DNA from: Bacilli bacterium
GTDB lineage: Bacteria; Bacillota_I; Bacilli_A; ML615J-28; CAG-698
Direction: 5' to 3'
Assembly (NCBI GenBank): GCA_028691715.1
Contig: JAQUYR010000009.1
Location: 3,529-28,887, forward strand
Length of the DNA stretch: 25,359 bases
How positions within the stretch are numbered: position 1 is the stretch's first letter; each line of letters opens with the position of its first letter. The notes below the pieces were generated by a model. That model made no database searches, was not told the DNA's origin, and saw nothing but the letters and a program-made list of their open reading frames with translations. A program made the translations under genes and the position numbers. Below, in pieces: positions 7,596 through 14,422 of the stretch.

Positions 7596-8240
7596 ATGAT
7601 TGCTTTTGATTTATCGAAAATGCAAAGTGAAGCATCTAAAAAAATCACTGTAGACTTTTTGACAGACTTCATTTACAACTCTATTTCTTTTGAAACTAGC
7701 TCTGTGTCTCTAGAAGAGATTAAAAAAATCATCAATGGTGATATTGATGGCCTTGAAGAAAGGAAAGTTACAATAGTTAATAATAATCTAAATGGCTTTT
7801 TGTTTATGCTTGACTTACTGGAAAAAGAAGAAGCTTTTACCGAAAATAAACTTAAAGATCTTCATGAAATAATCATGAAAGACTTAGGCGTTGGCGGACT
7901 TTATCGCAATGTTGATATTTCAGTAAATGGATCTAACCATACTCCACCAAGTTATATTAAAGTTTATGACAGAATGAAAAAATATTTTGACATTATTAAT
8001 GGCCCTACTGAAAATGTTGAAGAACAAATCGCTTTTAGTCATCTGCAGTTAATGAAAATTCATCCTTTCTTAGATGGTAATGGTAGGTGTGCTAGAATAG
8101 TTCTTAATTATGAACTTTTAAAAAATGGATTCAATCCTTTCGTTTTAAAATATAGTAAAAAAGATGAATATTTCCAATGTTTAGAGGAATTCAAAGTTAA
8201 TAAGAATATTCTTCCTTTTATAGAATTCATAAAAGGGTAA
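7596..8240 (+). CDS. Fic-domain protein (probable AMP transferase)
   Basis: Encodes 214 residues. The catalytic Fic loop is complete: H156-P-F-L-D160-G-N162-G-R164, matching HPFx[D/E]GNGR. The substrate-facing flap is recognisable at about 101-118 (GLYRNVDISVNGSNHTPP). An N-terminal S29-I-S-F-E33-T resembles the (S/T)xxxE(G/N) inhibitory motif of class II Fic proteins, in which the Glu blocks the ATP gamma-phosphate. The last position is Thr rather than Gly or Asn. Such enzymes usually transfer AMP to protein side chains; some act as toxins or as regulators of topoisomerases, but the target cannot be read here. It stands alone, between its own promoter and a bidirectional terminator, with no antitoxin gene alongside. 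The GAGGAGGG site fixes the ATG. Confidence 0.9.
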   Translation: MIAFDLSKMQSEASKKITVDFLTDFIYNSISFETSSVSLEEIKKIINGDIDGLEERKVTIVNNNLNGFLFMLDLLEKEEAFTENKLKDLHEIIMKDLGVGGLYRNVDISVNGSNHTPPSYIKVYDRMKKYFDIINGPTENVEEQIAFSHLQLMKIHPFLDGNGRCARIVLNYELLKNGFNPFVLKYSKKDEYFQCLEEFKVNKNILPFIEFIKG

Positions 8241-8250
8241 TAATATAAAT

Positions 8251-8278
8251 AAAAAATGGTTGATTTATCAACCATTTT
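8251..8278. terminator. Bidirectional terminator between fic and jag
   Basis: AAAATGGTTGA and TCAACCATTTT form an 11-bp perfect stem with a four-base loop. A-runs and T-runs flank it on both sides, so it can end both convergent transcripts. It overlaps the jag stop codon. Confidence 0.8.
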
Positions 8279-8894
8279 ATTTTGCTTCTATAATTAAAAC
8301 TCTATTTGGTTCTTCGCCCTCAGAATATGTCTTAACATCTTTCCATGAAGAAAGTTTGTTATGAACTATTTTTCTTTCGTAAGCGTTCAAACCATCTAAT
8401 TTGACCGCTTGTTTTGTTCTAGCTACCTGTTTCCCATATTCAACCGCCATGCTTTCAATATTTTTTTCACGACGCTTCTTATAACCACCTACATCGACCA
8501 AAACAGTTTTTAATTCATCTTTCTCATAATAATTATTTACAATTATTGATACAAGCATTTGTAAAGCTATTAGGTTACGAGAATTTTTACCAATTAAATA
8601 CCCATTATATTCCCCAGCATCAATGCTAAATTCAACGCTGTCTTCTCGTTCTTTCTTTTCAATAAGACCATCTATTCCGTTTGTATCTAATATCATTTGA
8701 ATATATTCTTTTCCCTTGGTGATACCATCAGTAGTTACTTTTACTTCAACTTCTAATTTTCCACCAATTCCTAAAAACCCTTTTGTCTCTTTAACAATAT
8801 TGACTTCAAAATTGTCTTCACTGATTCCCAACTCTTTAACAGCTAATTCTTTAGCTTCATCAATTGATTTTACTTCATATATTCTAGTTTTCAT
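8277..8894 (-). CDS. jag: Jag/KhpB, RNA-binding protein (Jag-N, KH, R3H)
   Basis: Encodes 205 residues with the three expected parts: Jag-N (about 1-52, with KGFLGIGGK), a KH domain (about 75-145) and an R3H domain (about 146-205) with R174-x3-H178. Jag (SpoIIIJ-associated protein, KhpB) is an RNA-binding partner of KhpA that affects cell division and elongation in Firmicutes, and is typically encoded after yidC as here, 10 nt downstream. The KH loop, normally GxxG (for example GKRG), reads G102-K-N-S105, so the second Gly is missing. That could change RNA affinity. The start has an AGGAG site 7 nt upstream. The same promoter probably serves rnpA, yidC and jag. Confidence in the family is high. 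Confidence 0.92.
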   Translation of the reverse strand: MKTRIYEVKSIDEAKELAVKELGISEDNFEVNIVKETKGFLGIGGKLEVEVKVTTDGITKGKEYIQMILDTNGIDGLIEKKEREDSVEFSIDAGEYNGYLIGKNSRNLIALQMLVSIIVNNYYEKDELKTVLVDVGGYKKRREKNIESMAVEYGKQVARTKQAVKLDGLNAYERKIVHNKLSSWKDVKTYSEGEEPNRVLIIEAK

Positions 8895-8904
8895 TGTAGA
8901 TCTC

Positions 8905-9873
8905 CTATTTCTTCATCTTTGTTCTTAGTTTTTCTAATCTTTTCTCACTTGATTTAAACCCTAAATAGCTTTGTAGTGTTGAATAAATATTACCAACAAA
9001 CCAATACAAACCTAAAGCGGCAGGACTAGTAATGATGAACACTACCATCATAACAGGCATACCATACATCATAATCTTCATCATCATATCTGTTTGCTTT
9101 TGCTGTTCTGTTCTTTCAGGACGACGATAAGCAGGTAGATCAGATTGCATTTTAGCTTTTTGTTTATTCTGTCTTTTTGTGATTAATATTTGACTTCCAA
9201 GTTGAGTAAGTCCTACTAGTATTGCTAGAATGTAAATTCCAGTTTCTTGCCAGCCACCAGCACTTTTATCTTGGAAAAGATTTATTCCAAAGAAAGTTGT
9301 ATTCATAAAATCGAAATCAAAGACTAACTTAGTAATTCCTAAGTTTGTTGCTACTTCTGGATTTGCTGCAAGATAAGAAGAAGTTGTTGAAGGTATTCTT
9401 CTTAAAGTATTGAAGAAGGAAATGAAGATAGGTAATTGCAAAAGCGGCATTAAACATCCACTAAAACCAATTCCGTATTTTTTATATAATTGCATCATTT
9501 CCATTTGTTTCTTTTGTTGACTTTCTTGATCAGTTCTTTCAGCATATCTAGCTTCGATTTTTGCCTGTTCTGGACCAATCAATTGCATTTTAAGTGACAT
9601 GTCGTTGGATTTAGCATAAATTGGCCAAGCGGCTGTTCTAACAACAATTGTTGAGAAAACAATTGCAAGTCCATAATTTCCAAAAGCTATTGATTTTCCA
9701 AAAGCCCACATTAAGGCAGTCATTGGCCAGACAATGAAATCCCATGAAGGAAATTTAAATCCATATATTGGTTCATATACTATAGTTGTTGCTGTTTTTG
9801 TACAACCACTAAGGACAAACAAACCAATTAAAAGCAGTGCAGCAATAATGTATTTGGCATTATTTTTTTTCAT
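8905..9873 (-). CDS. yidC: Membrane protein insertase YidC/Oxa1, lipoprotein type
   Basis: Encodes 322 residues. An N-terminal lipoprotein signal ends in the lipobox LSGC with Cys24, typical of Gram-positive YidC (SpoIIIJ). The conserved five-helix Oxa1 core follows. R80 in FSTIVVRTAAWPI sits where the catalytic groove arginine is expected, and a charged cytoplasmic hairpin (about 95-130) follows the first core helix. The protein inserts and folds membrane proteins, alone or with SecYEG. The C-terminal tail is short and basic. The start lies inside the 3' end of rnpA (14-nt overlap) and has a GGAG site 7 nt upstream, so translation may be coupled. The rpmH-rnpA-yidC-jag order is the normal one for Firmicutes. 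Confidence 0.95.
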   Translation of the reverse strand: MKKNNAKYIIAALLLIGLFVLSGCTKTATTIVYEPIYGFKFPSWDFIVWPMTALMWAFGKSIAFGNYGLAIVFSTIVVRTAAWPIYAKSNDMSLKMQLIGPEQAKIEARYAERTDQESQQKKQMEMMQLYKKYGIGFSGCLMPLLQLPIFISFFNTLRRIPSTTSSYLAANPEVATNLGITKLVFDFDFMNTTFFGINLFQDKSAGGWQETGIYILAILVGLTQLGSQILITKRQNKQKAKMQSDLPAYRRPERTEQQKQTDMMMKIMMYGMPVMMVVFIITSPAALGLYWFVGNIYSTLQSYLGFKSSEKRLEKLRTKMKK

Positions 9874-10204
9874 TTTTATTCTCCTTTTTTATTTTACTTA
9901 ACAGGTAAGATAAATTTTCATATTTTTCTTGAAAGGATAAATCTAGTACTGTTTTTTTTACAATGATTAATGCTTTAATTCCTTTTTTTTCACTTACAGT
10001 TTTACTAACAATCTCTTTTACAACTCTTTTTTCGTGGTTTCTTATAACTGCACACCCAACTTTTTTGGAAACAGAGATAGCTATCTTCATATCTCCATCC
10101 CATAATTGATAGTAAACAGCATAAAATTTATTCCCCACACTTTTTCTAAGAGCCATAATCTTTTGAATTTCATAGCTTTTTTTTAAACTGTATCTTCTAT
10201 TCAT
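9860..10204 (-). CDS. rnpA: Ribonuclease P protein component
   Basis: Encodes 114 residues from the ATG at 10204. The protein binds the RNase P RNA and helps it trim 5' leaders from precursor tRNAs. The basic, compact sequence, the KKVG stretch before the RNA-binding helix and the place between rpmH and yidC identify it. A TTG four codons upstream is in frame, but it lies within the GGAGG ribosome-binding site, so the ATG is the real start. The usual RNR signature (RNRIKR) reads R55-N-H-E-K-R60, with His and Glu in place of the second Arg and Ile, and Asn before AV is Cys. The length is normal. The gene overlaps yidC by 14 nt. Confidence 0.92.
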   Translation of the reverse strand: MNRRYSLKKSYEIQKIMALRKSVGNKFYAVYYQLWDGDMKIAISVSKKVGCAVIRNHEKRVVKEIVSKTVSEKKGIKALIIVKKTVLDLSFQEKYENLSYLLSKIKKENKNEKK

Positions 10205-10223
10205 TATTTCCTCCAATCAGCAA

Positions 10224-10266
10224 CAAAAAAGACCACTAGTATTTCTGATTGACATACAAGTGGTCC
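10224..10266 (-). terminator. Terminator/attenuator between rpmH and rnpA
   Basis: GACCACT (10231-10237) and AGTGGTC (10259-10265) pair across a 21-base loop. On the reverse strand the stem is followed by six T. It would reduce read-through from rpmH into rnpA-yidC-jag. On the forward strand a T-run also follows. Confidence 0.6.
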
Positions 10267-10283
10267 AAGTTTTTTACTTTTTG

Positions 10284-10418
10284 TTATGCTGTTAATTGTT
10301 TTCTGCCTTTTCTACGTCTATTAGATAAGACAATTCTTCCACCAACAGTTGCCATACGGGCACGAAATCCATGAGTTTTGATATGTTTCATTTTGTTTGG
10401 TTGGTATGTTCTTTTCAT
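10284..10418 (-). CDS. rpmH: 50S ribosomal protein L34
   Basis: Encodes 44 residues beginning MKRTYQPNKMKHIKTHGFRA and ending in an Arg/Lys-rich tail (SNRRRKGRKQLTA). Length, the start and the pattern of basic residues are those of L34, a small protein of the large ribosomal subunit. The typical ARRRRKGR is here SNRRRKGR. The ATG at 10418 follows an excellent AGGAGGTG site. Transcription starts from a near-consensus promoter at 10453-10481. A hairpin terminator separates it from rnpA, allowing much more L34 than RNase P protein to be made from one promoter. Confidence 0.97.
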   Translation of the reverse strand: MKRTYQPNKMKHIKTHGFRARMATVGGRIVLSNRRRKGRKQLTA

Positions 10419-10452
10419 ATAGAGCACCTCCTATACTAAACCATGCTTGTAC

Positions 10453-10481
10453 ATTATACTACAAACTAAGTTTTAAGTCAA
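10453..10481 (-). promoter_or_regulatory. Strong promoter of rpmH-rnpA-yidC-jag
   Basis: On the reverse strand TTGACT (10481-10476), 17 nt, TATAAT (10458-10453). It is one base from consensus, as expected for a ribosomal protein gene. Confidence 0.8.
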
Positions 10482-10499
10482 ATGTTTTTTTCTTTTTAT

Positions 10500-11438
10500 T
10501 TACCCTAATAAAGTTGCTAAATCAACTTTATAGAACACCTCAGTTACGTTTTTATTATTATCAGTATAATAAGCCTTAACATAAACATATTCGATATCTA
10601 TTGTTTTGTTTGCTTTGCTAGTCATAGAGACTGTCGCTGCTTCAGTACTAAAATAGAAATAATTATACAATCCACCAATTGGATAGATTTCTTTATCTTT
10701 TGTTACAATGAATGCTTGATAATCGAAATGAAATTTTTCTCCAGGGTTATTAAATGTTATTGTGTTTGTAAATGTATAATTAGATGAATCACTTACTGGT
10801 TCATTTGCTTTAACAGTAAATGAAAACTTACCAGCAAACACATTCAAGTCTTTAAATTTAGAACTTCCCAGTTCACTTTTCTTCAATTCTATAATTTCTT
10901 CAGCAAAAGTTACTGTTCTATCTAAAACTTCTGTTTCGCTTTTATTAATCTTATATTGGATTTTACCGAATATTTTTTCATAGGCTCCACCACCAACAGT
11001 CTGATTGCTCATCATTGTGTGAATAGTTGGGGCACTTGTTGAACTCCAATAATCTGTTCCTGAGATATAATCTACAGAACCTTCTTTATCTAATCCGCTA
11101 AATTGAAATCTAACATTGTTTAATGCTGTTGCATAATTGTTGTATATATATGCAGCAAACGAATGTTTAACTGTTACATTCCCATTGGCATCGCTTGTGA
11201 TAGAATTAGTAGATTTTATATAAGGATCTATTTCATAATTATAAGCTAGGTGTTCATAATCAGGAACTACTACATAATTATACTTAGGGAAGAATGAATA
11301 CAAGGCCCAAAATATAATAGCAGCGTATGCTGTTGTTAGAAGAATGATAGCAAGTCCATTCAACTTATTAGGAAATGTTAAAATCCCACATGTTTTTTCT
11401 TTTTTTATTTCTGCTTTTTTTACTTTATTACTTTCCAT
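10500..11438 (-). CDS. Membrane-anchored extracytoplasmic protein of unknown function
   Basis: Encodes 312 residues from the ATG at 11438. An in-frame GTG at 11447 would add three residues, and neither start has a strong Shine-Dalgarno site. A Lys-rich cytoplasmic head (about 20 residues) is followed by one membrane segment (about 27-50). The long remainder is rich in Tyr, Thr, Ser and Asn with alternating beta-type patterns, and should lie outside the cell. No lipobox, sortase signal or catalytic motif is visible, and I do not recognise the family. It sits alone between the rpmH promoter and the dnaA regulatory region, an uncommon place for a surface protein. A perfect 22-bp palindrome lies in its leader, suggesting regulation. 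Confidence 0.75.
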   Translation of the reverse strand: MESNKVKKAEIKKEKTCGILTFPNKLNGLAIILLTTAYAAIIFWALYSFFPKYNYVVVPDYEHLAYNYEIDPYIKSTNSITSDANGNVTVKHSFAAYIYNNYATALNNVRFQFSGLDKEGSVDYISGTDYWSSTSAPTIHTMMSNQTVGGGAYEKIFGKIQYKINKSETEVLDRTVTFAEEIIELKKSELGSSKFKDLNVFAGKFSFTVKANEPVSDSSNYTFTNTITFNNPGEKFHFDYQAFIVTKDKEIYPIGGLYNYFYFSTEAATVSMTSKANKTIDIEYVYVKAYYTDNNKNVTEVFYKVDLATLLG

Positions 11439-11448
11439 TTTAATCACT

Positions 11449-11470
11449 CAGCAAATTTATAAATTTGCTG
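11449..11470. repeat. Perfect 22-bp palindrome in the leader of the unknown surface protein
   Basis: CAGCAAATTTA is followed directly by its exact reverse complement TAAATTTGCTG. It begins 10 nt before the start codon on the reverse strand. It could be an operator for a dimeric regulator or an RNA hairpin close to the ribosome-binding site. Confidence 0.6.
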
Positions 11471-11501
11471 TCTCCATTCACTATTTTTTAACACTGTTAA
11501 T

Positions 11502-11529
11502 ATTTTACCACAAAAAAACTTTTTTGCAA
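11502..11529 (-). promoter_or_regulatory. Possible promoter of the unknown surface protein
   Basis: On the reverse strand TTGCAA (11529-11524) and TAAAAT (11507-11502) are spaced by 16 nt, with TG one base before the -10 box. The palindrome would lie in the leader. Confidence 0.4.
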
Positions 11530-11671
11530 TATTTTTTTTCTTTTCATTATTTTTTCTTTCTATATTATATATAAACTCATATTTGCTTTGTCTTTTTCTT
11601 TCAACTTATTAACTTTTGATAATTTTTGGAAAACATAACCTATTTACTCCTCATTTTTTCTACTGTTGATA

Positions 11672-11680
11672 TGTGGAAAA
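11672..11680 (-). promoter_or_regulatory. DnaA box upstream of dnaA
   Basis: TGTGGAAAA, the complement of TTTTCCACA, is one base from the consensus TTATCCACA. It lies just upstream of the dnaA promoter, where DnaA commonly represses its own gene. The rest of 11530-11758 is T-rich and AT-rich without a gene, and could include unwinding sequence. Only one good box is seen here, fewer than in typical origin clusters. Confidence 0.55.
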
Positions 11681-11717
11681 GTTTTTTCACTTTTTTGTTT
11701 ATTATTATTTGATTCTG

Positions 11718-11726
11718 TGATATTAT
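11718..11726 (+). promoter_or_regulatory. Extended -10 promoter element of dnaA
   Basis: TG-A-TATTAT fits an extended -10. The upstream TTGTTT (11695-11700) is 20 nt away, too far for a good -35. The ribosome-binding site GAGAGGGG follows about 20 nt downstream. Confidence 0.45.
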
Positions 11727-11758
11727 TTATGTATAGAATAATTGAGAGGGGTTTTTTT

Positions 11759-13156
11759 ATGCGTGGTGCTATCACTCTTTGGCAGGAAACCCTCAATCTA
11801 CTAAAACAAGAAATAAACGAAGATGATTTTAATTCCTTGTTTTCAGAATTAAATGAGGTTTATAAAACCGAAGGAGGATATATTTATATCCTAGTCTTAC
11901 GTCCTTTCGATAAATTTAGGATTGAGAAGTTTTATGTTACAAAATTAAATAGTCTAGTGGCAACAATTTCTGATGATCTTGTAAAATTTAAGTTCATCAC
12001 TAAAGCTGAAGCCGATAAAGAACAAGAAAATCTTCTAAAAGAACCTTTGCAGACTCCTGTTCTTAGCCACGCTACTAGAACTTTGTCACCAACTTATACA
12101 TTTAACACTTTTGAAGTAGGTGAGAGCAATCGGTTTGCTTTTATTTCAGCGATGAAAACAGCAGAATCAGCAGAATCATCTGAAAAAATGTATAATCCTT
12201 TATATATTTTTGGTGATGTCGGTCTTGGAAAAACACATCTTATGTCGGCTATCGGTAATTATATTTTAGATAATAAGATAAATGCTAAAATCCTTTATGT
12301 GAGCAGCCAAAAGTTTGCTGAAGACTATTTCTTGGCAACCAACAAAAAGAAAGGTGCTGGAGATGGTGTTGAAAGAATTGAAGCTTTTTATTCAAAATAT
12401 CGAGATGTAGATGTCTTATTAGTAGATGATATTCAATTCTTGCAATCAAAAAAATGGTCACAAGAAGAATTTTTCAAGGTTTTCGAACATCTTGTTGGTT
12501 TAAATAAACAAATTGTTATTACTTCTGATAAACCTGCTAACGAATTGACAGAAATAATGCCAAGATTAAGATCTAGATTTAATTGGGGCTTATCTGTTGA
12601 TATAAAGCATCCAGATAAAAACTTAAGAGTTAATATTTTAAAAAGTAAACTGTCAACTTTGATTAAAGATCCAAGCGATGTTCCTTTGGAAGTTTTAGAA
12701 CTCTTAGCTGAATATTTTCCTAATAACATTCGTGACTTAGAAGGCGCATTAAGAGGTTTTGTTACATATTGTATATGCCTTAATATCCCTTTTACCATTG
12801 AAAACATGTTTGTAGCTCTTGAAACAACATTACCGAAGGATAAGGATTCAAAAAATCTTTCATCTTCTTCAAAAATAATCGACTTAACAAAAAACACTGT
12901 TGCTTCTTACTATAAAATCACTGTTTTTGAACTTACATCTCAAAGCCGAAAACAAAAAATAACTTATGCTCGACATATTGCGATGTTTATTCTACGAAAT
13001 AAATTTAACATTCAATTGAAGACAATTGGTGAGAGTTTTGGCAATCGCGATCATGCAACAGTTTCTTATGGTATAGATAAAATTGTTTTCATGCAAGAAA
13101 GTGACCCATTGGTTAAAAATGATATTGAAATTCTTATGAAAAATATCGAAAAATAA
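11759..13156 (+). CDS. dnaA: Chromosomal replication initiator DnaA
   Basis: Encodes 465 residues from the ATG at 11759. The frame is open further upstream, but GAGAGGGG placed 7 nt before this ATG and the family-like N-terminus with an early Trp decide the start. Domain I is about 1-80 and the linker is short. Domain III (AAA+) has Walker A GDVGLGKTH (152-160; the second Gly of the usual GGxGxGKTH is Asp), Walker B LLVDDIQ (220-226) and box VII RLRSRF (269-274). Domain IV ends with the DNA-binding signature GNRDHATV (428-435; usual GGRDHTTV). DnaA-ATP binds DnaA boxes and opens the origin. A DnaA box lies upstream and two more lie after the stop, which suggests autoregulation and control of dnaN. 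Confidence 0.97.
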   Translation: MRGAITLWQETLNLLKQEINEDDFNSLFSELNEVYKTEGGYIYILVLRPFDKFRIEKFYVTKLNSLVATISDDLVKFKFITKAEADKEQENLLKEPLQTPVLSHATRTLSPTYTFNTFEVGESNRFAFISAMKTAESAESSEKMYNPLYIFGDVGLGKTHLMSAIGNYILDNKINAKILYVSSQKFAEDYFLATNKKKGAGDGVERIEAFYSKYRDVDVLLVDDIQFLQSKKWSQEEFFKVFEHLVGLNKQIVITSDKPANELTEIMPRLRSRFNWGLSVDIKHPDKNLRVNILKSKLSTLIKDPSDVPLEVLELLAEYFPNNIRDLEGALRGFVTYCICLNIPFTIENMFVALETTLPKDKDSKNLSSSSKIIDLTKNTVASYYKITVFELTSQSRKQKITYARHIAMFILRNKFNIQLKTIGESFGNRDHATVSYGIDKIVFMQESDPLVKNDIEILMKNIEK

Positions 13157-13160
13157 GTAG

Positions 13161-13197
13161 TTTTCCACTTTTCCACACGACTAATAATAAGTATAAT
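13161..13197 (+). promoter_or_regulatory. Two DnaA boxes and the dnaN promoter
   Basis: TTTTCCACT (13161-13169) and TTTTCCACA (13169-13177) follow each other, sharing one base. TATAAT at 13192-13197 is a good -10 box for dnaN. The best-spaced -35 (TTTTCC) falls inside the second DnaA box, so DnaA binding would affect dnaN transcription. The whole dnaA-dnaN gap is only 70 nt. Confidence 0.6.
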
Positions 13198-13226
13198 AAA
13201 AAAATATATTATAAAAGGAGCTAATT

Positions 13227-14351
13227 ATGATTTTTACAATTAACAGAGACCTCTTATTACAGAATCTGACTTCTGTTAGTAAGGCCTTGTCAACAAAAGC
13301 CCAAATGCCTGTATTAACAGGAATTAAAATTGAAGTAGCCGATAATAAGGTATTGTTAACAGCATCAAATAGTGAAATCTCAATACAAGCATGTATTGAA
13401 GATAAAAAACACTTAAAAGTTGAAGAAGAAGGAACCTTTGTAGCTCCAGGAAAATATTTGATTGAATTGGTTAAAAAAACTGAAGCAAAAGAAATTTATT
13501 TCGAGTCTTTTGAGGATAATGCTATTAAAATATTGGCTGATAAGAGTAACTTTACTCTTAATGTTCTTTCTAAGGATGACTATCCACTGATTTCTTTTGG
13601 TGAATCGCCAACATTTATAACCCTTGATGCTATTAATTTAAAACAAATAATAAGAAAAACAACATTTGCGGTTTCTTTATCGGAATCTAGAGTCATATTA
13701 ACTGGTGTTTCTGTTGCCACTTCTGGTAATCTACTAGAAGTAGTTGCTACAGATAGTTATAGATTAGCAAAGAAACAAATGAACTTTAATGTTGAATACC
13801 CCGAAATAAAAGTTGTAATTCCTGGTAAGAGCCTGGATGAATTGAATAAAATAGTAGATGAAGGGGAAACATTAGTAGAAATTCACATAAGTCATACTAA
13901 AGCTTTGTTTAAATATAAGAATTTACTGTATCAAACAAGATTAATTGATGGCACTTTCCCCAATACAAACAGCTTGATACCATCAGAATTCTTGACAAGC
14001 ATAAAATTTAATAAAAATGAATTGATTTCAGCAATTGAGAGAGCTGCAGTATTTACTAGTATGGATTCCTCAAATATAATTAAATTAACATTAAACAGTG
14101 ATAAAACAGTTGAAATAGCTTCAACAACTAATGAAATAGGAGCTGCACAAGAGGAACTTAATCCAATAGAGTGTACAAATGTTGTTCCATTCCAAATAGC
14201 ATTTAGTTCTAAATACTTTCTTGAAGCAATTAAATCGTTTGATTCCACTGAGATAACTGTTCATTTCACAGGAGAAGTAAGACCATTTATTATTTCTGGT
14301 GAATATGATCGTAATTTAATTCAATTAATATTACCTGTTAGAGTATCATAA
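13227..14351 (+). CDS. dnaN: DNA polymerase III beta sliding clamp
   Basis: Encodes 374 residues, a normal length. The start MIFTINRDLLLQNL, family-typical stretches such as MPVLTGIKIEV and VATDSYRLAKK, and the C-terminal LILPVRVS ending are those of the beta clamp. The ring-shaped dimer tethers DNA polymerase to DNA and also hosts repair and regulatory proteins through its C-terminal pocket. The gene follows dnaA by 70 nt, with DnaA boxes in between and an AAAGGAG ribosome-binding site. A terminator follows the stop. In most Firmicutes yaaA and recF would come next; here a ParA/RHH cassette on the other strand and a 1.9-kb gap intervene. Confidence 0.97.
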   Translation: MIFTINRDLLLQNLTSVSKALSTKAQMPVLTGIKIEVADNKVLLTASNSEISIQACIEDKKHLKVEEEGTFVAPGKYLIELVKKTEAKEIYFESFEDNAIKILADKSNFTLNVLSKDDYPLISFGESPTFITLDAINLKQIIRKTTFAVSLSESRVILTGVSVATSGNLLEVVATDSYRLAKKQMNFNVEYPEIKVVIPGKSLDELNKIVDEGETLVEIHISHTKALFKYKNLLYQTRLIDGTFPNTNSLIPSEFLTSIKFNKNELISAIERAAVFTSMDSSNIIKLTLNSDKTVEIASTTNEIGAAQEELNPIECTNVVPFQIAFSSKYFLEAIKSFDSTEITVHFTGEVRPFIISGEYDRNLIQLILPVRVS

Positions 14352-14353
14352 AT

Positions 14354-14388
14354 AAAAAAAGAGCACTATTGAAGTGCTTTTTTTATTT
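14354..14388. terminator. Bidirectional terminator between dnaN and parA
   Basis: AGCACT (14362-14367) and AGTGCT (14373-14378) form a short stem, with seven A before it and seven T after it. It can end both convergent transcripts. Confidence 0.7.
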
Positions 14389-14390
14389 AA

Positions 14391-14418
14391 GTAAATACAT
14401 ATATAAATATATATTTAC
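14391..14418. repeat. AT-rich dyad at the 3' end of parA
   Basis: GTAAATA (14391-14397) and TATTTAC (14412-14418) flank a TA-rich core containing ACATATATAAATA. It resembles the motifs on the far side of the parA operon, so the cassette has related sequence on both sides. It starts a few bases after the parA stop codon. Confidence 0.4.
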
Positions 14419-14422
14419 AGTT

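Noticed and set aside
11666..11758. Longer N-terminus for DnaA (31 more residues)
   Set aside because: The added segment is hydrophobic and unlike DnaA, runs through the DnaA box and promoter region, and the inner ATG has a proper ribosome-binding site.
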